Shown here piece by piece: positions 1 through 10,663 of a stretch of DNA of 64,000 nt. The translations under genes and the position numbers were made by a program. The first letter of the stretch is position 1. Every line of letters begins with the position of its first letter. Source of the stretch: Tricholomella constricta (Eukaryota > Basidiomycota > Agaricomycetes > Agaricales > Lyophyllaceae); contig JAACJP010000022.1 in NCBI GenBank assembly GCA_013368375.1, positions 310,001 through 374,000 on the forward strand, in the 5' to 3' direction. The notes under the pieces are model-generated. The model was not told the DNA's origin and made no database searches. It worked only from the letters and a program-made list of their open reading frames with translations.

Positions 1-1701
1 ATCAACGACCGCGATGACGATGAGCTTTTTTCCAGCTTTAAGTGCCATGAACGGATGTGGTCGGCGAACAGGTCCCACAGGCTGGACTTGGACCGGGAAA
101 GCCCAAGGGAATAGGCGCCGGAATAGAGATTGTTGGGGTTTGGGAGGATGGGAAGCTGTCGATGGGCGCGGAGCGGGGCCCGAAGGGGTGATTGTCGGAG
201 GAGCAGCGGCGCTTGTAGGCGAGGTTGAGGATGCTGGGGTGGAGATTGTGGCTTGTGGTGCGGTGGGGGTGGTAAGCGGTCGCCGTTGTCGGGGGAGTGG
301 GGGCGGAAGTTCTGGCAGGACATCGAACAGGTCGGTGAGCTCTTGAAGCGTGGGCATCGGCGTCGTTCTTGCGCTGTTTGAGGAAGCAGCCGTGAGCACT
401 ATCCTTTTGCGAATATAATGCGAATATAAAATGAATGTGCGTACTTGATAACAACGATCTGGAAATCAGGCAAGGGCGGTGCTGATCTTTTAAATGGTGT
501 CGAGGGCTTGTAGAGATTGTAGAAAATTTGGTACGGTGAGGTCTTTTGCGCTTCGAGCCGTTTCTCTGTGTCTGGGTGGTGTAATGGGACTTTGTGGCCA
601 GCAGGGATAAATCGCAAGGAGCGGAATATCGATGCTTCAGAGATGATCAGCATAAGAGCTCTGGCCAAGTACAAAGTATTTGGGACATACCATAATTTTT
701 ATCGTGGTGCAACCAGCGGCTTATTCTCAGAGGTTGCCACCAATCGAATGGTTTCGCCAACAAACGAGAGATCTTTGATATCCAGAGTGGGAAAATGGAT
801 ATGATGCGTTTGAATATGGATGGAGGACTTGTGGTCGCTGACAGCGCTGGCCAAGGTGGAGGCGTTGGGTAATATGAAGTAGGGGGATTTGTTCGTGTCA
901 CTGAATAACCCAAGCGTTTAAGGTATGTATACACCTGTCAAATGGGCTGAGTGAAAAAATTTCATAGGTCGAATCGAATCGTACCTGTAGCTTTTCCAAA
1001 GTGAGGTCCTCTACCCCAACCATCTCCGTATATACTTGTTGTACGGTCATCGGTGCTCCAGCTATGTGCTCCATGCCTGGTTTGGAGAGGTCCAGATCGC
1101 TCTCCTTCCAACAGAACAACGAGCCACGTTCCACAAGGTAGATAGTTTCCTCTGGCAACAGCTCGAGGCGCTTGTGGATTTTCTTGATGCCTTTTCCATC
1201 GTGCACCGGCCTGGGAGCAGAATGTCCCATAGCAGAGAAGTGAATGCCTTTTGCCAGTGTTACATGCGCACGGCCAATATTGGGATACCATACAGCATAA
1301 CTGACGGCTTTGCTGAATTAAAAAGACGGGATCAGGGTTTTCGAAAGCATTAATGAAATTGGGCCATCTACCTTGATATACTTCGAGTTGCTCTCAGCGC
1401 GTCGAACATCGCGACCCTAGCGGTGTCCAATACATGAACTTGAAGACCTGATCCACCACCAGGTTTAGGTTCGAAATCTTTCTCGCCTCGCTTAGGTATT
1501 ACAGGTCGCAAAACACCTGGTCTACGAACATCAAAATAAATGAATAAATGGAAGGCGTGCGCTTCAAAAATTTGGATCTTACAATTTCGTCCAATCGAGA
1601 CCGCCGTCCTCTTCTCCAGATGACTGCTCATCCTCCTCTTCTTGATTTTCACTCAGAGGCCTTTCAGGCAAGGGTGCGGGTTGCTCATAGGAATCGTCCA
1701 T
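1..1701 (-). CDS. SEN54: tRNA-splicing endonuclease subunit Sen54 (3' end cut by window edge)
   Basis: Subunit of the nuclear tRNA intron endonuclease; in this family Sen54 partners Sen2 and helps position the pre-tRNA. Exons by splice site and frame: 1701-1583, 1521-1372, 1312-985, 934-691, 634-445 and 373 to the edge. Seen in the protein: IPKRGEKDFEP near the N-terminus; a tryptophan-containing stretch ending in FSAMG; LELLPEETIYLVERGS, the Sen54 N-domain hallmark; VYTYLKRLGY at the start of exon 4; SLRFIPAGHKVPLH in exon 5; and a C-terminal part running off the edge as FMALKAGKKLIVIAVVD. The start is the ATG at 1701, which opens an acidic N-terminus before intron 1. All six exons join in frame. 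A long Pro/Thr/Ser-rich stretch (about 100-370) precedes the conserved C-terminus. No other family fits this motif set. Confidence 0.9.
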
Positions 1702-2110
1702 CGTAGCTGAAGTATAATTCGAGATTTGTCCTTCTGGCGCCTCTTTGCGTGTGCTTGGTTGTCGCCGATGAAATCAGCATCAGTAAACATCGCGTCGCGA
1801 CTTGCTCAACATCACTACACAGGTAACCCTTCTAAAGTGCATGCCCGAGGATTTGTCGATAACTTGAGGGAGTCTGCGTTAAGAAGAAAAGCGTGGAAAC
1901 CACAAGTATATCAGGTATGTACCGAACAAGCGTATATCGCGTCGCGTCGCGATATTGACAGCATTACCGGACTTGGCTCCCATGCCCGCCATATCCAAAC
2001 GCAAAAGAGGCTACAAACTCAACGGAATTCTCAGTACGCTCTGACGTTGCCGACCTCGAACCTTGACCGCACACTCCCTCATGGAAGCCCTGATCCTGAT
2101 CTTGAGCTTG
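1702..2110. other. Intergenic, no gene assigned
   Basis: Divergent promoter side of SEN54. An open frame runs through 1726-2340 on the plus strand, but it begins at a TTG, crosses into the duplicated block and resembles nothing I know. No RNA gene or repeat was recognised here. Confidence 0.4.
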
Positions 2111-3588
2111 ATGCTCCCCTCGTTCGCACAACACTGCTTTGTCCACGAGCCCATGTGTGCACCCCGATGTCTGCTATCAGCCTGTGTTACACAGCCTTGT
2201 CATCCAGGAGATGCGCAGCCCAGCCTTCCAGGCGACTCGTCTGCATTGTAACTTTGAGCCTTGTCACCACGGGATGTCATTGCGCGTCGCGCGACTTATC
2301 ATTCGATTTTAGCCTCCAATATATTATATCTTATTTGTGATACATGACGGACGGTGTCTCCCTCTCCAATGTTGGGCCTCTCGCTTCACAGAGCGCCGAA
2401 TCTTATTCTGTGCATGCCTTGGACGGCGTTTTCGGATCCGCGCGACAATCAAATTGCCACTTGCCTCATCAAAGTGTTAATATCACTCCGAACGCAAGGT
2501 TGCTGTGTAAGATACCAGGATTCATTAATATTCATTGGCAACAGTGGCGCACAACTCTTGCTCGCGCCAGTCAAGCCATTTTCGGCCCGGCACCACACCT
2601 AGAACTGCATCCGCGCTGTACTATCCGCCATTCGATGATGCTCTTTGAAATCTGGCTCTAGTACCCACCGGCTTTGAATTCAATAATCCTGTATTTGCCG
2701 CCGCCTCCAAGAGCAGTGCTGCAATTTTGATATCACCATACGTCAGCAGCTGCATGCAGCCCCTCTCAAGCTTCTGGTTCATTGTGATAGATGTAAGTTT
2801 CTTTCAATTTCATCCATATCCGCCTCCGCCCCATCTTCAAAAAAAAGCGCTATACGCGATCTGGCCTTCTTTCTTTCGCGCTGCCAACTCCAGTGCCTTC
2901 GTCCCCCCGTATCTCGACAGACAGCACGATTGCCGTCTTCAACGCTGTGCGTGGTAACTGCGTCGATCTAGCCGAAAAGCGCGTACTATGGCGCTGTCAA
3001 ATTAGACCGGTACCTCCTCGTGACGGAGGTCAACTCTTCAATATTTCAATCGTCTTCCGATACCCCGGACATATACCCTGCATCTGGCCGAAGGTTCCTG
3101 TCGCGCTGACCACAAGCTGCTATGTACGTTGTCAGTTGCAGGAAGAGCTTTAGACATGAAGCTTGATCAAGGCTGCGAGGTTAGGACGCGTAGCTGGCGT
3201 TTTCAGACCAGCTTCTATTATAGCTGACCTTTTTGAACGTCAAGTAACGGGTCTCAGTGCACCCTGGCAGGAACTCAATATCATTGGTCCAGTCATGCAC
3301 AGATGAGGAAGTCCAGTTCTATGCTCATAACGGGAACTGTTGTAGACGTTCCCAACCGGTTGCAACTGTCTAAAAAAGTTTAGACGAGATACAGGGAATA
3401 ATCTATTCTATGTGGTACTGACTATCAAATGGTGTATGTAGTCGCCAAGAACAGTCCTTGGCACCAGATCATCTATAAAGTAACCGTAAACCTCAGCCTA
3501 TCACCCTCCTCACTGCAATGTATACTCTCCAAATTATCAACAATATAATGCGCACCGCAATTCTCAATTTCTGATCGTTCGTGGCTGG
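2111..3588 (+). repeat. Duplicated 1.48 kb block, copy A (partner 29382-30855)
   Basis: Near-identical to 29382-30855 in the same orientation, with scattered substitutions and small indels (for example a few extra bases near 2208 and 3440). Homology starts at ATGCTCCCCTCGTTCGC and ends at CGTTCGTGGCTGG. The open frames inside are not conserved between the copies, so the block is probably noncoding apart from its end, which carries the 3' end of a phosphatase gene. No terminal repeats or target duplication are visible. Confidence 0.9.
3473..3588 (-). pseudogene. 3' fragment of the HAD phosphatase gene
   Basis: Reads on the minus strand as the last ~38 codons of the phosphatase at 30740-31861, including the stop. 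One visible coding difference replaces Lys by Glu. Homology ends abruptly at 3588, inside the reading frame. This makes copy A the derived copy and the 29-31 kb locus the donor. Confidence 0.85.
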
Positions 3589-4691
3589 ACAAGAGATGAG
3601 GGTACACGATGAAGGATGAAGGACATGAGGTTACGATCAGAACAATTCCAAGAAGACTAAGAACAAAGGTTTTGAGCTGTTAACTCTGAGTTTGAGGGAT
3701 AATATGGGCTGTAATTCACTGAGAGTGGTGTTTACTACATGATGTGTCTTTTATATTTTACGATAGAGCGACCATGTAGGAGGTATTGGTTCATTGGAAG
3801 ATTGTCGTCAAGCTTGGCACTGCATGGTTTCATCTGGAAAAAAGTCAGTTGCACCAAAGCACTCCATAGTTGAGGTAGTTGTAAGAGCATCATAGCTAGT
3901 CCCCCTGTTTGTAGGCAGTTATAGCCTAGGTGTTCATCCCTATGACACTATGGGACACACAGTAGATACAAGTCAGGGCTCGATAATACCATATTTCTAT
4001 TGTATCAAAACGAGAAATGTTGCCGGGTGACGCCCGGCAACGTCACGTGTCTCACTTTTCTGGCTGGGGCAGCCCTGCTCGCGTCACGGCCTGGTGACGC
4101 CGCCGGTTGGGCGTGATGTACTGCTGCCCCTTCCGAGCCGTAGACCCTCGACCGAGGCTGAATGGACCCGTTTCCCGCCCCCAGCATGAGTGCCCGAACG
4201 CGTGGAACGCATGAACCGAGGGAACCGGGGTGTCCCCTCCCCACTAACTCGACTTTTTTCTCTTTTTTCTTCGGTGGAGATGGGCACCAGTCTGGCCCTT
4301 CGTATCTTCTTATCTGGGGGGCTCGCGTCTCTTTCACTCCGTGCTTTCTGGGGTTGACGCTGTCGATGCTCTCAGCCTGTGTGACTTGGTGCATTCGGGA
4401 TCCAGGGCTGCTGAACCCCGATCACGTTGATCAGTGGACCCTCGATCAGGGTGAATGTGGTAGCCTCGATCGCAACTGCCTGGAACACCTCGAACGAGCA
4501 TGTTTCACTGCTCCGCTGAGCCCCGCTGAGCTTTGATTGCCCCGCTCGCTACAACAGCGGCAAGTGGGGGAGAAATGGTCTTTTTCGGAAGTCAGACTTG
4601 CAAAGCTCAACGCGTTCTGCACCCTCACGCTCACTTTCTGCCTCCGTCTCAAACAGCTCTAACCGGCTCTGACCAGGCTCTGAACAACCTC
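3589..4691. other. Intergenic, no gene assigned; one perfect hairpin
   Basis: AT-rich to about 4000, then GC-rich. A perfect stem-loop lies at 4019-4041 (9 bp stem GTTGCCGGG, 5-base loop). Open frames on both strands (4005-4394, 4162-4536) show no recognisable protein. The last ~150 bases are presumably the promoter of the split gene that starts at 4692. Confidence 0.4.
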
Positions 4692-5045
4692 ATGGCGTTC
4701 TCGGACACCTTTTCTGGCGAACGACCGTACAACGAATCCGATATCAGGTGTGTTGATTAGCCTCTCCTCGTTCGTTCTTAATCCTACCGACTACAATTGC
4801 ACTGCCGCAAACGGGCACCAGGTGCGTTGATCAGCCTTCCCTTTCTCTCGTTCACAATCCAATCTGACGGTTCAGTTCGAAGACTCGCAAGGCCGACCTT
4901 CTGGCTTTCGTCGAGAGGCAGAGCGACAAATGGCCGCCGGACCTACGCCGCAACAAGAAGACAAACAAGTTGGTTCTTCGGAGGGTCCTGCTTGACCCGA
5001 AGTATGGCTTTATGACCGATAGGCCATCGAGCAACGGTGGCAATG

Positions 5046-5191
5046 TGTTACGGTCAAGGTTGAGACAATAGACTTAGGGCGAGGGACGAAGCGTAGCAGC
5101 TATGAATGTGTTGATTGAACTAAGGAAAAAGTGTATCGTAAAATAACGCGTAAGTAAGTAGGTGAGACATAACATAGTAGTGACCGTGACA
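5046..5191 (-). repeat. 3' LTR of element 1
   Basis: 146 bp, TG...CA ends, identical by eye to 10664-10809. On the minus strand it starts TGTCACGG. The self-primer complement lies at 5111-5122. Confidence 0.95.
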
Positions 5192-5204
5192 TTATCCCCC
5201 TTTT
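5192..5204 (-). promoter_or_regulatory. Element 1 polypurine tract
   Basis: AAAAGGGGGA followed by TAA, directly before the 3' LTR in element orientation: the expected plus-strand primer. It doubles as the last codons and stop of pol. Confidence 0.85.
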
Positions 5205-8200
5205 AATGGTGGATCGAGGCGATTGGGAGGCCGAGAGACGCGACCTGTGCGAGTAGTGGTAGTAGGCGGAGGTACGTAAACAGAACGAGGATTTTCATGT
5301 ATAGTAGGAGGAGAAACGGGACGAGGATGAGGAAACGACGACGAACCGTGAGCCGAACTCTGTTCACGACCGTCTACCGAGGTTGACACGGCTCCTGGCG
5401 TAACACCAGTTACGTCGAAGTGCGACACGGGAGACTCGGACGTAGAGAGGGGAAGTTCGGTCGATGGAACATCTTGGGCGTCGTGAGTGGAACTAGTAGG
5501 TAAATTGTCAGTAATAAGAGAAAAGTGTTGTTGTAACGTAATAGGATGAGGCCTCGGGGCTCGGGGGTGACGACGGTGGAAACGATCGATAAGTTCGTTG
5601 GCGGTGGTAGGGATGTCGGAGAGGGCGATCCAGGAATTTTCTGAGTCGGGAAGGGAGTGCCAGTGGACGAAGTATTCATAACGATGACCGATTTTGCGAG
5701 AGTCGAGGATGTTGGAAATGGATGGGGTAGAGTCGGCGAGTTGGAAGGGTTGAGGAGAGGAGTGGGGATGGAATTCCGAAGGGTCTTGATAGGGTTCTAA
5801 TAGGGAGGTGTGGAACACGGGATGGAGTCGAGAGAGATAGGATGGGAGGCGTAGCTGATACGTCTGCAAGCCGATACGACGAACGACTGGGAAAGGGCCG
5901 AGGCGTCGATGATCCAATTTGAGCGACGGCCTAGTCGTTCGAATGTTACGGCGAAGTAGCCATACCAGTTGGTCGGGAGAATAGGATGGAGAGGGTAAGA
6001 CCTTGGTGTCGAATATTCTCTTTTGACGATCTTGAGAATACTGAAGTTCGGCGCGTAGTTCGGAATGAATTTGATCTAAACGTAGAGCTAAATCGTCAGC
6101 AGCAGGGACGGTAGAGACTTCAGAAAGTTTAGGAGTGAAGGTAGGATGGAAACCATAGTTGGCGTAGAATGGCGAATGTTTTGTTGACGAGTTTTCGGAG
6201 TTGTTGAAAACGAATTCTGCCAGGGGAAGGTAATCAACCCAATCGTCCTGCTGGTACGAGCAGTACGCGCGCAGATAGCCCTCGAGAGTCTGATTAGTAC
6301 GCTCTGTGAGGCCATCCGTGCGTGGGTGATAGGCTGTGGAGAAACGAGCGTCGATGTCGAGACGCGAAGTAAGTTCTTTCCAAAAGTTAGAAACGAAAAG
6401 GGTGCCACGATCCGAGATGATGGAATCTGGGAGACCGTGGTAGCGAAATATGCGATCGACGAATAACCACGCGAGATCCGACGCGGTCATCGACTCTGTA
6501 CAGGGAATGAAGTGCGCTGCACGCGTTAGACGATCACAAACGACGAGAATTGAATCGTAAGAATGAGAATTAGGAAGCTTAACAATAAAATCCATAGAAA
6601 TTGATTTCCATGGGCGTTCAGGGATGTCGAGCGGTTGTAGAAGACCATAGGGCTTGTGGCGAGGGATCTTGATACGATTACACGTATCGCACGCTGAGAC
6701 GTAGCGGCGGACATACGTATAGATTCCCGGCCAAGAGTAGTCGCGTAGAATATTCTTGACGGTCAGAGTACGTCCAGGATGACCACCAAGTACACAATCA
6801 TGGCGAGTATAGAGTATCTCGGCACGAAGGGACTTTGGTACGAAGACGCGACCGTTGTGGAATACCATGTCATCTTGGGCCGTGAATTCCGTAGATCCAT
6901 GAAGAAGTGCTTCTCGCCACTCGGAGTCTTCTTGGAACGCTGTTCGAAAACGCTTGAGGAGTTCAGAATTGTCGATGGCGAGTGTTGTAAAGGCAGAAAT
7001 TGAAGACGAAGTAGACGAATCTGTTTCGGAAGAAGGAAAAATGCATTTAGTGTGCGACGAAGTAAGAATTGTCTTTCGTTGAGCCTCCAGGACGTCATCC
7101 CCTTTTTGAGGTAGGAAATCGGGGCGCCTAGATGGCGAGTCGGCGACGTTTTGAGTACCTGGGGCCCAATCGAGACAGAAATCGAACTCGGAAAGAAACA
7201 TAGACCACCGAGCTTGGCGGCGATTAAGTAAACGAGAAGACATAAAATACTCAAGATTTTTGTGGTCGCAAACCACCGAAATGGGGACGGAGGTACCCAT
7301 CAGCCAAGGACGCATATCGCGAAATGAATCGACGATAGCAAGGAGTTCCTTGTCGTGGATGTCGTAATTAATTTCGGCAGGCGAGAGTTTTCGAGAGTAG
7401 TAGGCGACGGGGTGAAGTCGATTACTCTCGTCGGGTTGCTGGAGAATACCTGAAAGAGCGAAATCTGAAGCGTCAGTAGCAAGAGTAGAGGGTTTGGAGG
7501 GGTCGAAATGGCGCAAAACAGGGTACGAAGTAAAAGCGCGCTTAAGTTGTTCGAAAGACGAACACGCGGAATCTGTGAAGTCGAAAGGAATATTTTTGTG
7601 AGTTAACTTGTTCAAAGGAAGGGCAATTTTGGCGTAGTGATCCACGAAACGTCTGTAAAAATTAGTAAAACCAAGGAAAGATTGAATATCACGACGGTTT
7701 CGAGGAGTAGGCCATTCGGCAATGGTAGCGAGTTTTTTGGGATTCATCTTGATACCGTCAGCTCCGATGAGGAAGCCTAGGTATTCGACCTCGGTCTTGT
7801 CAAACTCGCACTTATTCGCGTTAGCAAAAAGACGAGCTTGTCGAAGTCGATCCAAAACCAATTTGACTTGATGATCGTGTTCTTCTTGGTTTCGAGAGAA
7901 TATCAGAATATCGTCGAGATAAACGACGCAGAAGACGCCGATATAGTCCCGGAGAGTGTCCTGAATAAAAGCCTGAAAAGTCGCTGGAGCGTTAGTCAAA
8001 CCAAATGGCATAACCAAATATTCATAGAGTCCTAGTGGTGTCCGAAAGGCGGTTTTCCATTCATCTCCTTCTCGAATGCGAACTAGATTGAATGCGTTCT
8101 TCAGGTCAATGACCGTGAAGAGTTTACATCCCTGCGTCCGATCCAAGAGATCATCGACGTGGGGGAGAGGATACCGGTTCTTCTTCGTAATCGCGTTAAG

Positions 8201-9484
8201 ACCACGATAGTCCACGCAAAGACGTAAATCGCCGGTTTTTCGTCGAATAAAGAGGATTGGCGAGGCGGCGGAGGAAGTCGAGCGCCTAATAAACCCTTTC
8301 TTGAGATAATCATCGAGGTATTCGGAAAGGTACTTTTGCTCTTCCTGATTCAGTCGATAAATCGAGCCGAACGGAGGCGTTTTCCCTTCCTCGAGTTCGA
8401 TAGATATATCGTAGGGTCGATGGGGCGGAAGGTGATTGACTTCTGTGGGAGAAAAGACAGTGTCAGCCCACGACATATACTTGGATGGTACGTGTTGGTA
8501 TTGGTCGTTGGGTGGTGGCGCAGTCGGAACTTGGTCGTCAACTTCGTTTGAAGAGTCAGACGACGTAGCCGCGACATAGACGGGTGAACCTGTAGGGTGA
8601 AAACGGAAAAGTGAAACGGGAGCGTGTTTAGCGTATTTGAGAAAACGCTGTGGCGTGGTGACCGAAATGTTCGGCTTGGGCGTAGGCAAAGGATTATCTG
8701 TAGAGGAGCGACCGTAGCCGGTCCATTTAGCCAGAAAATTGAGATATGGTGGTGCCGAAGGCGTCTTGGGACGTGGTGGCGGCGTAAGTGTTGGCGTAGA
8801 AGACATAGGGGCGCTAGCGAGACCGAAGCCTAGGCCAGCCGTGGTGATGGGACAAGCTTGGATGGATGTAGACATAGAACTTGGAGGCTTAAGACCGAAG
8901 CCTTTAGCTGGAACCGTAATTGGATACGTGGGTGTGAGATTGCAACAGTCGAGCGAAAGGTCAGGATTCGACCAATCGATTCGAGGGTTGTGGCGACGAA
9001 GCCAATCGAGACCTAGAATTACAGGGAATGGGACAGCGACAACACCTAATGCGATGCACTCGGAGTGTTTATCCACGGTTAGTTGCGTAACAACATCAGA
9101 AGAAACGAGTCCAGAGGCGATAGGACGATTGTCCACCGCTATTATCGGTACAGGTATGTCTTTAACGCGTCGCGGCAAGGAATGTCGCTTCGCAAAGACG
9201 TCCGAAATACATGATGCCGAAGCACCAGAGTCAACGAGAGCGAAAGTCTTGACAGACTTATGGTTCGGAAAATGAAGAGAAACAGAAATAAAGAAATGGT
9301 CGGGCGAAGAAATGTTCGTATCAGGAGGAAAATTATACCGAGGAGCATGGAATGACGAAACACGTGTCCATTTCCCGTTATCGAGCCGAGAAGAGTGGAC
9401 GACGGGCTCCGGAGTGATCAGATGGGTCCTAGCATCATTATCCGGTAGCCCTTGGACCTCGTGAGGGAAACCGGTTAGGCTTTT
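5192..9484 (-). CDS. Element 1 Pol polyprotein: protease, RT, RNase H, integrase, chromodomain
   Basis: Copies element RNA into DNA and inserts it. The pol frame is open from the gag stop region (9484, entered by -1 frameshift) to TAA at 5192, about 1430 codons. In order: aspartic protease ALVDSGASAS (about 9205-9245), reverse transcriptase with YLDDIL (about 7900-7930), RNase H with ATDASDF (about 7470), integrase zinc finger H..H..C..C (GGHPGR ... CDTCN, about 6670-6800), integrase core with SMDF, SDRG and the Glu in ERTNQTLEGYL, and a C-terminal chromodomain (YFVHWHSLPDSENSWI, about 5600-5690) that in chromoviruses targets chromatin. All catalytic motifs are present. There is no ATG near the frame's start, which fits a Gag-Pol fusion. 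The stop codon directly abuts the 3' LTR. Confidence 0.93.
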   Translation of the reverse strand, partial: KSLTGFPHEVQGLPDNDARTHLITPEPVVHSSRLDNGKWTRVSSFHAPRYNFPPDTNISSPDHFFISVSLHFPNHKSVKTFALVDSGASASCISDVFAKRHSLPRRVKDIPVPIIAVDNRPIASGLVSSDVVTQLTVDKHSECIALGVVAVPFPVILGLDWLRRHNPRIDWSNPDLSLDCCNLTPTYPITVPAKGFGLKPPSSMSTSIQACPITTAGLGFGLASAPMSSTPTLTPPPRPKTPSAPPYLNFLAKWTGYGRSSTDNPLPTPKPNISVTTPQRFLKYAKHAPVSLFRFHPTGSPVYVAATSSDSSNEVDDQVPTAPPPNDQYQHVPSKYMSWADTVFSPTEVNHLPPHRPYDISIELEEGKTPPFGSIYRLNQEEQKYLSEYLDDYLKKGFIRRSTSSAASPILFIRRKTGDLRLCVDYRGLNAITKKNRYPLPHVDDLLDRTQGCKLFTVIDLKNAFNLVRIREGDEWKTAFRTPLGLYEYLVMPFGLTNAPATFQAFIQDTLRDYIGVFCVVYLDDILIFSRNQEEHDHQVKLVLDRLRQARLFANANKCEFDKTEVEYLGFLIGADGIKMNPKKLATIAEWPTPRNRRDIQSFLGFTNFYRRFVDHYAKIALPLNKLTHKNIPFDFTDSACSSFEQLKRAFTSYPVLRHFDPSKPSTLATDASDFALSGILQQPDESNRLHPVAYYSRKLSPAEINYDIHDKELLAIVDSFRDMRPWLMGTSVPISVVCDHKNLEYFMSSRLLNRRQARWSMFLSEFDFCLDWAPGTQNVADSPSRRPDFLPQKGDDVLEAQRKTILTSSHTKCIFPSSETDSSTSSSISAFTTLAIDNSELLKRFRTAFQEDSEWREALLHGSTEFTAQDDMVFHNGRVFVPKSLRAEILYTRHDCVLGGHPGRTLTVKNILRDYSWPGIYTYVRRYVSACDTCNRIKIPRHKPYGLLQPLDIPERPWKSISMDFIVKLPNSHSYDSILVVCDRLTRAAHFIPCTESMTASDLAWLFVDRIFRYHGLPDSIISDRGTLFVSNFWKELTSRLDIDARFSTAYHPRTDGLTERTNQTLEGYLRAYCSYQQDDWVDYLPLAEFVFNNSENSSTKHSPFYANYGFHPTFTPKLSEVSTVPAADDLALRLDQIHSELRAELQYSQDRQKRIFDTKVLPSPSYSPDQLVWLLRRNIRTTRPSLKLDHRRLGPFPVVRRIGLQTYQLRLPSYLSRLHPVFHTSLLEPYQDPSEFHPHSSPQPFQLADSTPSISNILDSRKIGHRYEYFVHWHSLPDSENSWIALSDIPTTANELIDRFHRRHPRAPRPHPITLQQHFSLITDNLPTSSTHDAQDVPSTELPLSTSESPVSHFDVTGVTPGAVSTSVDGREQSSAHGSSSFPHPRPVSPPTIHENPRSVYVPPPTTTTRTGRVSRPPNRLDPPLKGG

Positions 9485-10632
9485 CCCGACTTGGGATCAG
9501 CCTTGGACGCAGACTTCGCTTGTCTGGCCCTCATGTCGCGTTTGGCGCGCTCGGACATATTTGGACAGTCATTAATAGAGTGCGCACCTTGACCACAATA
9601 AAAGCAGAGGTTATTAGCGCGACGGCGCTCACGTTCAGTGGGGTTAACCTTTCCACGACGCAAACTGTCGACTTCCATTGGTACGACGTCCGAAGACGAC
9701 GAAGACGACGAAGCGTGTGGAGCCTGGTGAGGAGGTGCCGGAGGATGGCGTGGCTGAGTTGAAGTTGTCAAACTGGATGATTTGCCACGATGTTCCTTGA
9801 GTTCCGTTTGACGACGATGAATCCTATTGTCGATAGAGATGATAGTCTTCACGTAATCGTCGAAAGTCTTGGGACGAGGGAGGATGACCATGGCGTCCTT
9901 GACCGATTCTTTGAGTCCAGGATAGAAATTGTCGATCTTGGAATCTTCGTCGAAGTTGAGATCGGCAATGATTTCGCGGTAGCGAGACGCATAGTTGGCA
10001 GCAGATCCAGGTTCTTGTTTGAGCTTCCGGACCTTGGCAAGGGCGGTAGCATGTTTATCTGTATCATCGAAGTGCTCCACGAACGCTTGGTAAAATCCAC
10101 GAAAATCGTGGAAGAGTTCGGGGCGCGTCTTCTCGATACTAGCGTACCACGATGCCGGGGATCCGTCCTTGAGATAGAAGCTGAAGTAGAGAACCTTGTC
10201 GTAGTCCGTAGGGAGCGAACGACGTTGAAGGTGGAGGGCGTTATTGATTTCGCGAAGGAAAGAACTCAGCTGTGCGACAGTACCATCGTACATGCGCAGC
10301 TCTCGAACCTTCGGAACGCCTGAACCCTCAGCGCCTTGAACCGGGGCCGTAGGTACTTGAAGAGGAGCTGAAACGTCGGAAGATAGGGGCGGCATAGAGC
10401 TGGTGAAAGAAGCAGGAGTGTGGTTGGAGTTTTGCTGGTTCTTCAGTTCTCGGATAGCGTCGAGGATGGCCGAGTTGTCTGACTTGCGCTGGGCTGTATC
10501 CTCGGACACAGACTTGCCGACAGCGTGGACGATTCGCCAGAGTTCCTGTACACCCACGCCAGGAGGGGGTGTCTCAGGTATGATGATGGATTCGACGGGT
10601 GTCTGAGGTGGAATTTCGGCAGAGGAAGACAT
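9475..10632 (-). CDS. Element 1 Gag (capsid/nucleocapsid)
   Basis: 385-residue Gag: a retrotransposon Gag region in the middle (the stretch YFSFYLKDGSPASWY is typical) and a CCHC zinc knuckle CFYCGQGAHSINDC near the C-terminus (about 9565-9605) that binds element RNA. The ATG at 10632 is the first after the primer-binding site, 31 bases from the LTR. The final codons TCG GGA AAA GCC TAA contain the slippery heptamer described separately. A lysine-rich tail follows the knuckle. Confidence 0.92.
   Translation of the reverse strand: MSSSAEIPPQTPVESIIIPETPPPGVGVQELWRIVHAVGKSVSEDTAQRKSDNSAILDAIRELKNQQNSNHTPASFTSSMPPLSSDVSAPLQVPTAPVQGAEGSGVPKVRELRMYDGTVAQLSSFLREINNALHLQRRSLPTDYDKVLYFSFYLKDGSPASWYASIEKTRPELFHDFRGFYQAFVEHFDDTDKHATALAKVRKLKQEPGSAANYASRYREIIADLNFDEDSKIDNFYPGLKESVKDAMVILPRPKTFDDYVKTIISIDNRIHRRQTELKEHRGKSSSLTTSTQPRHPPAPPHQAPHASSSSSSSDVVPMEVDSLRRGKVNPTERERRRANNLCFYCGQGAHSINDCPNMSERAKRDMRARQAKSASKADPKSGKA
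9481..9487 (-). promoter_or_regulatory. Candidate -1 ribosomal frameshift site, G GGA AAA
   Basis: In the gag frame the heptamer reads G GGA AAA, a match to the X XXY YYZ slippery rule, and sits one codon before the gag TAA. Slipping back one base continues in the pol frame, which is open from here through the protease. A downstream pseudoknot was not evaluated. Confidence 0.7.
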
Positions 10633-10649
10633 AGATGCGTAGTTTTAGG

Positions 10650-10661
10650 TAGTTCAATCAA
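10650..10661 (-). promoter_or_regulatory. Element 1 primer-binding site, self-priming type
   Basis: In element orientation TTGATTGAACTA lies two bases after the 5' LTR. It is the exact 12-base complement of TAGTTCAATCAA inside the LTR (10740-10729), not an evident tRNA 3' end. This matches the arrangement known from fission yeast Tf1, where the 5' end of the transcript primes its own reverse transcription. Confidence 0.75.
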
Positions 10662-10663
10662 AC

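Noticed and set aside
1726..2340. 204-codon open frame on the plus strand
   Set aside because: Starts with TTG, crosses the boundary of the duplicated block, and the matching part of the other copy is frameshifted.
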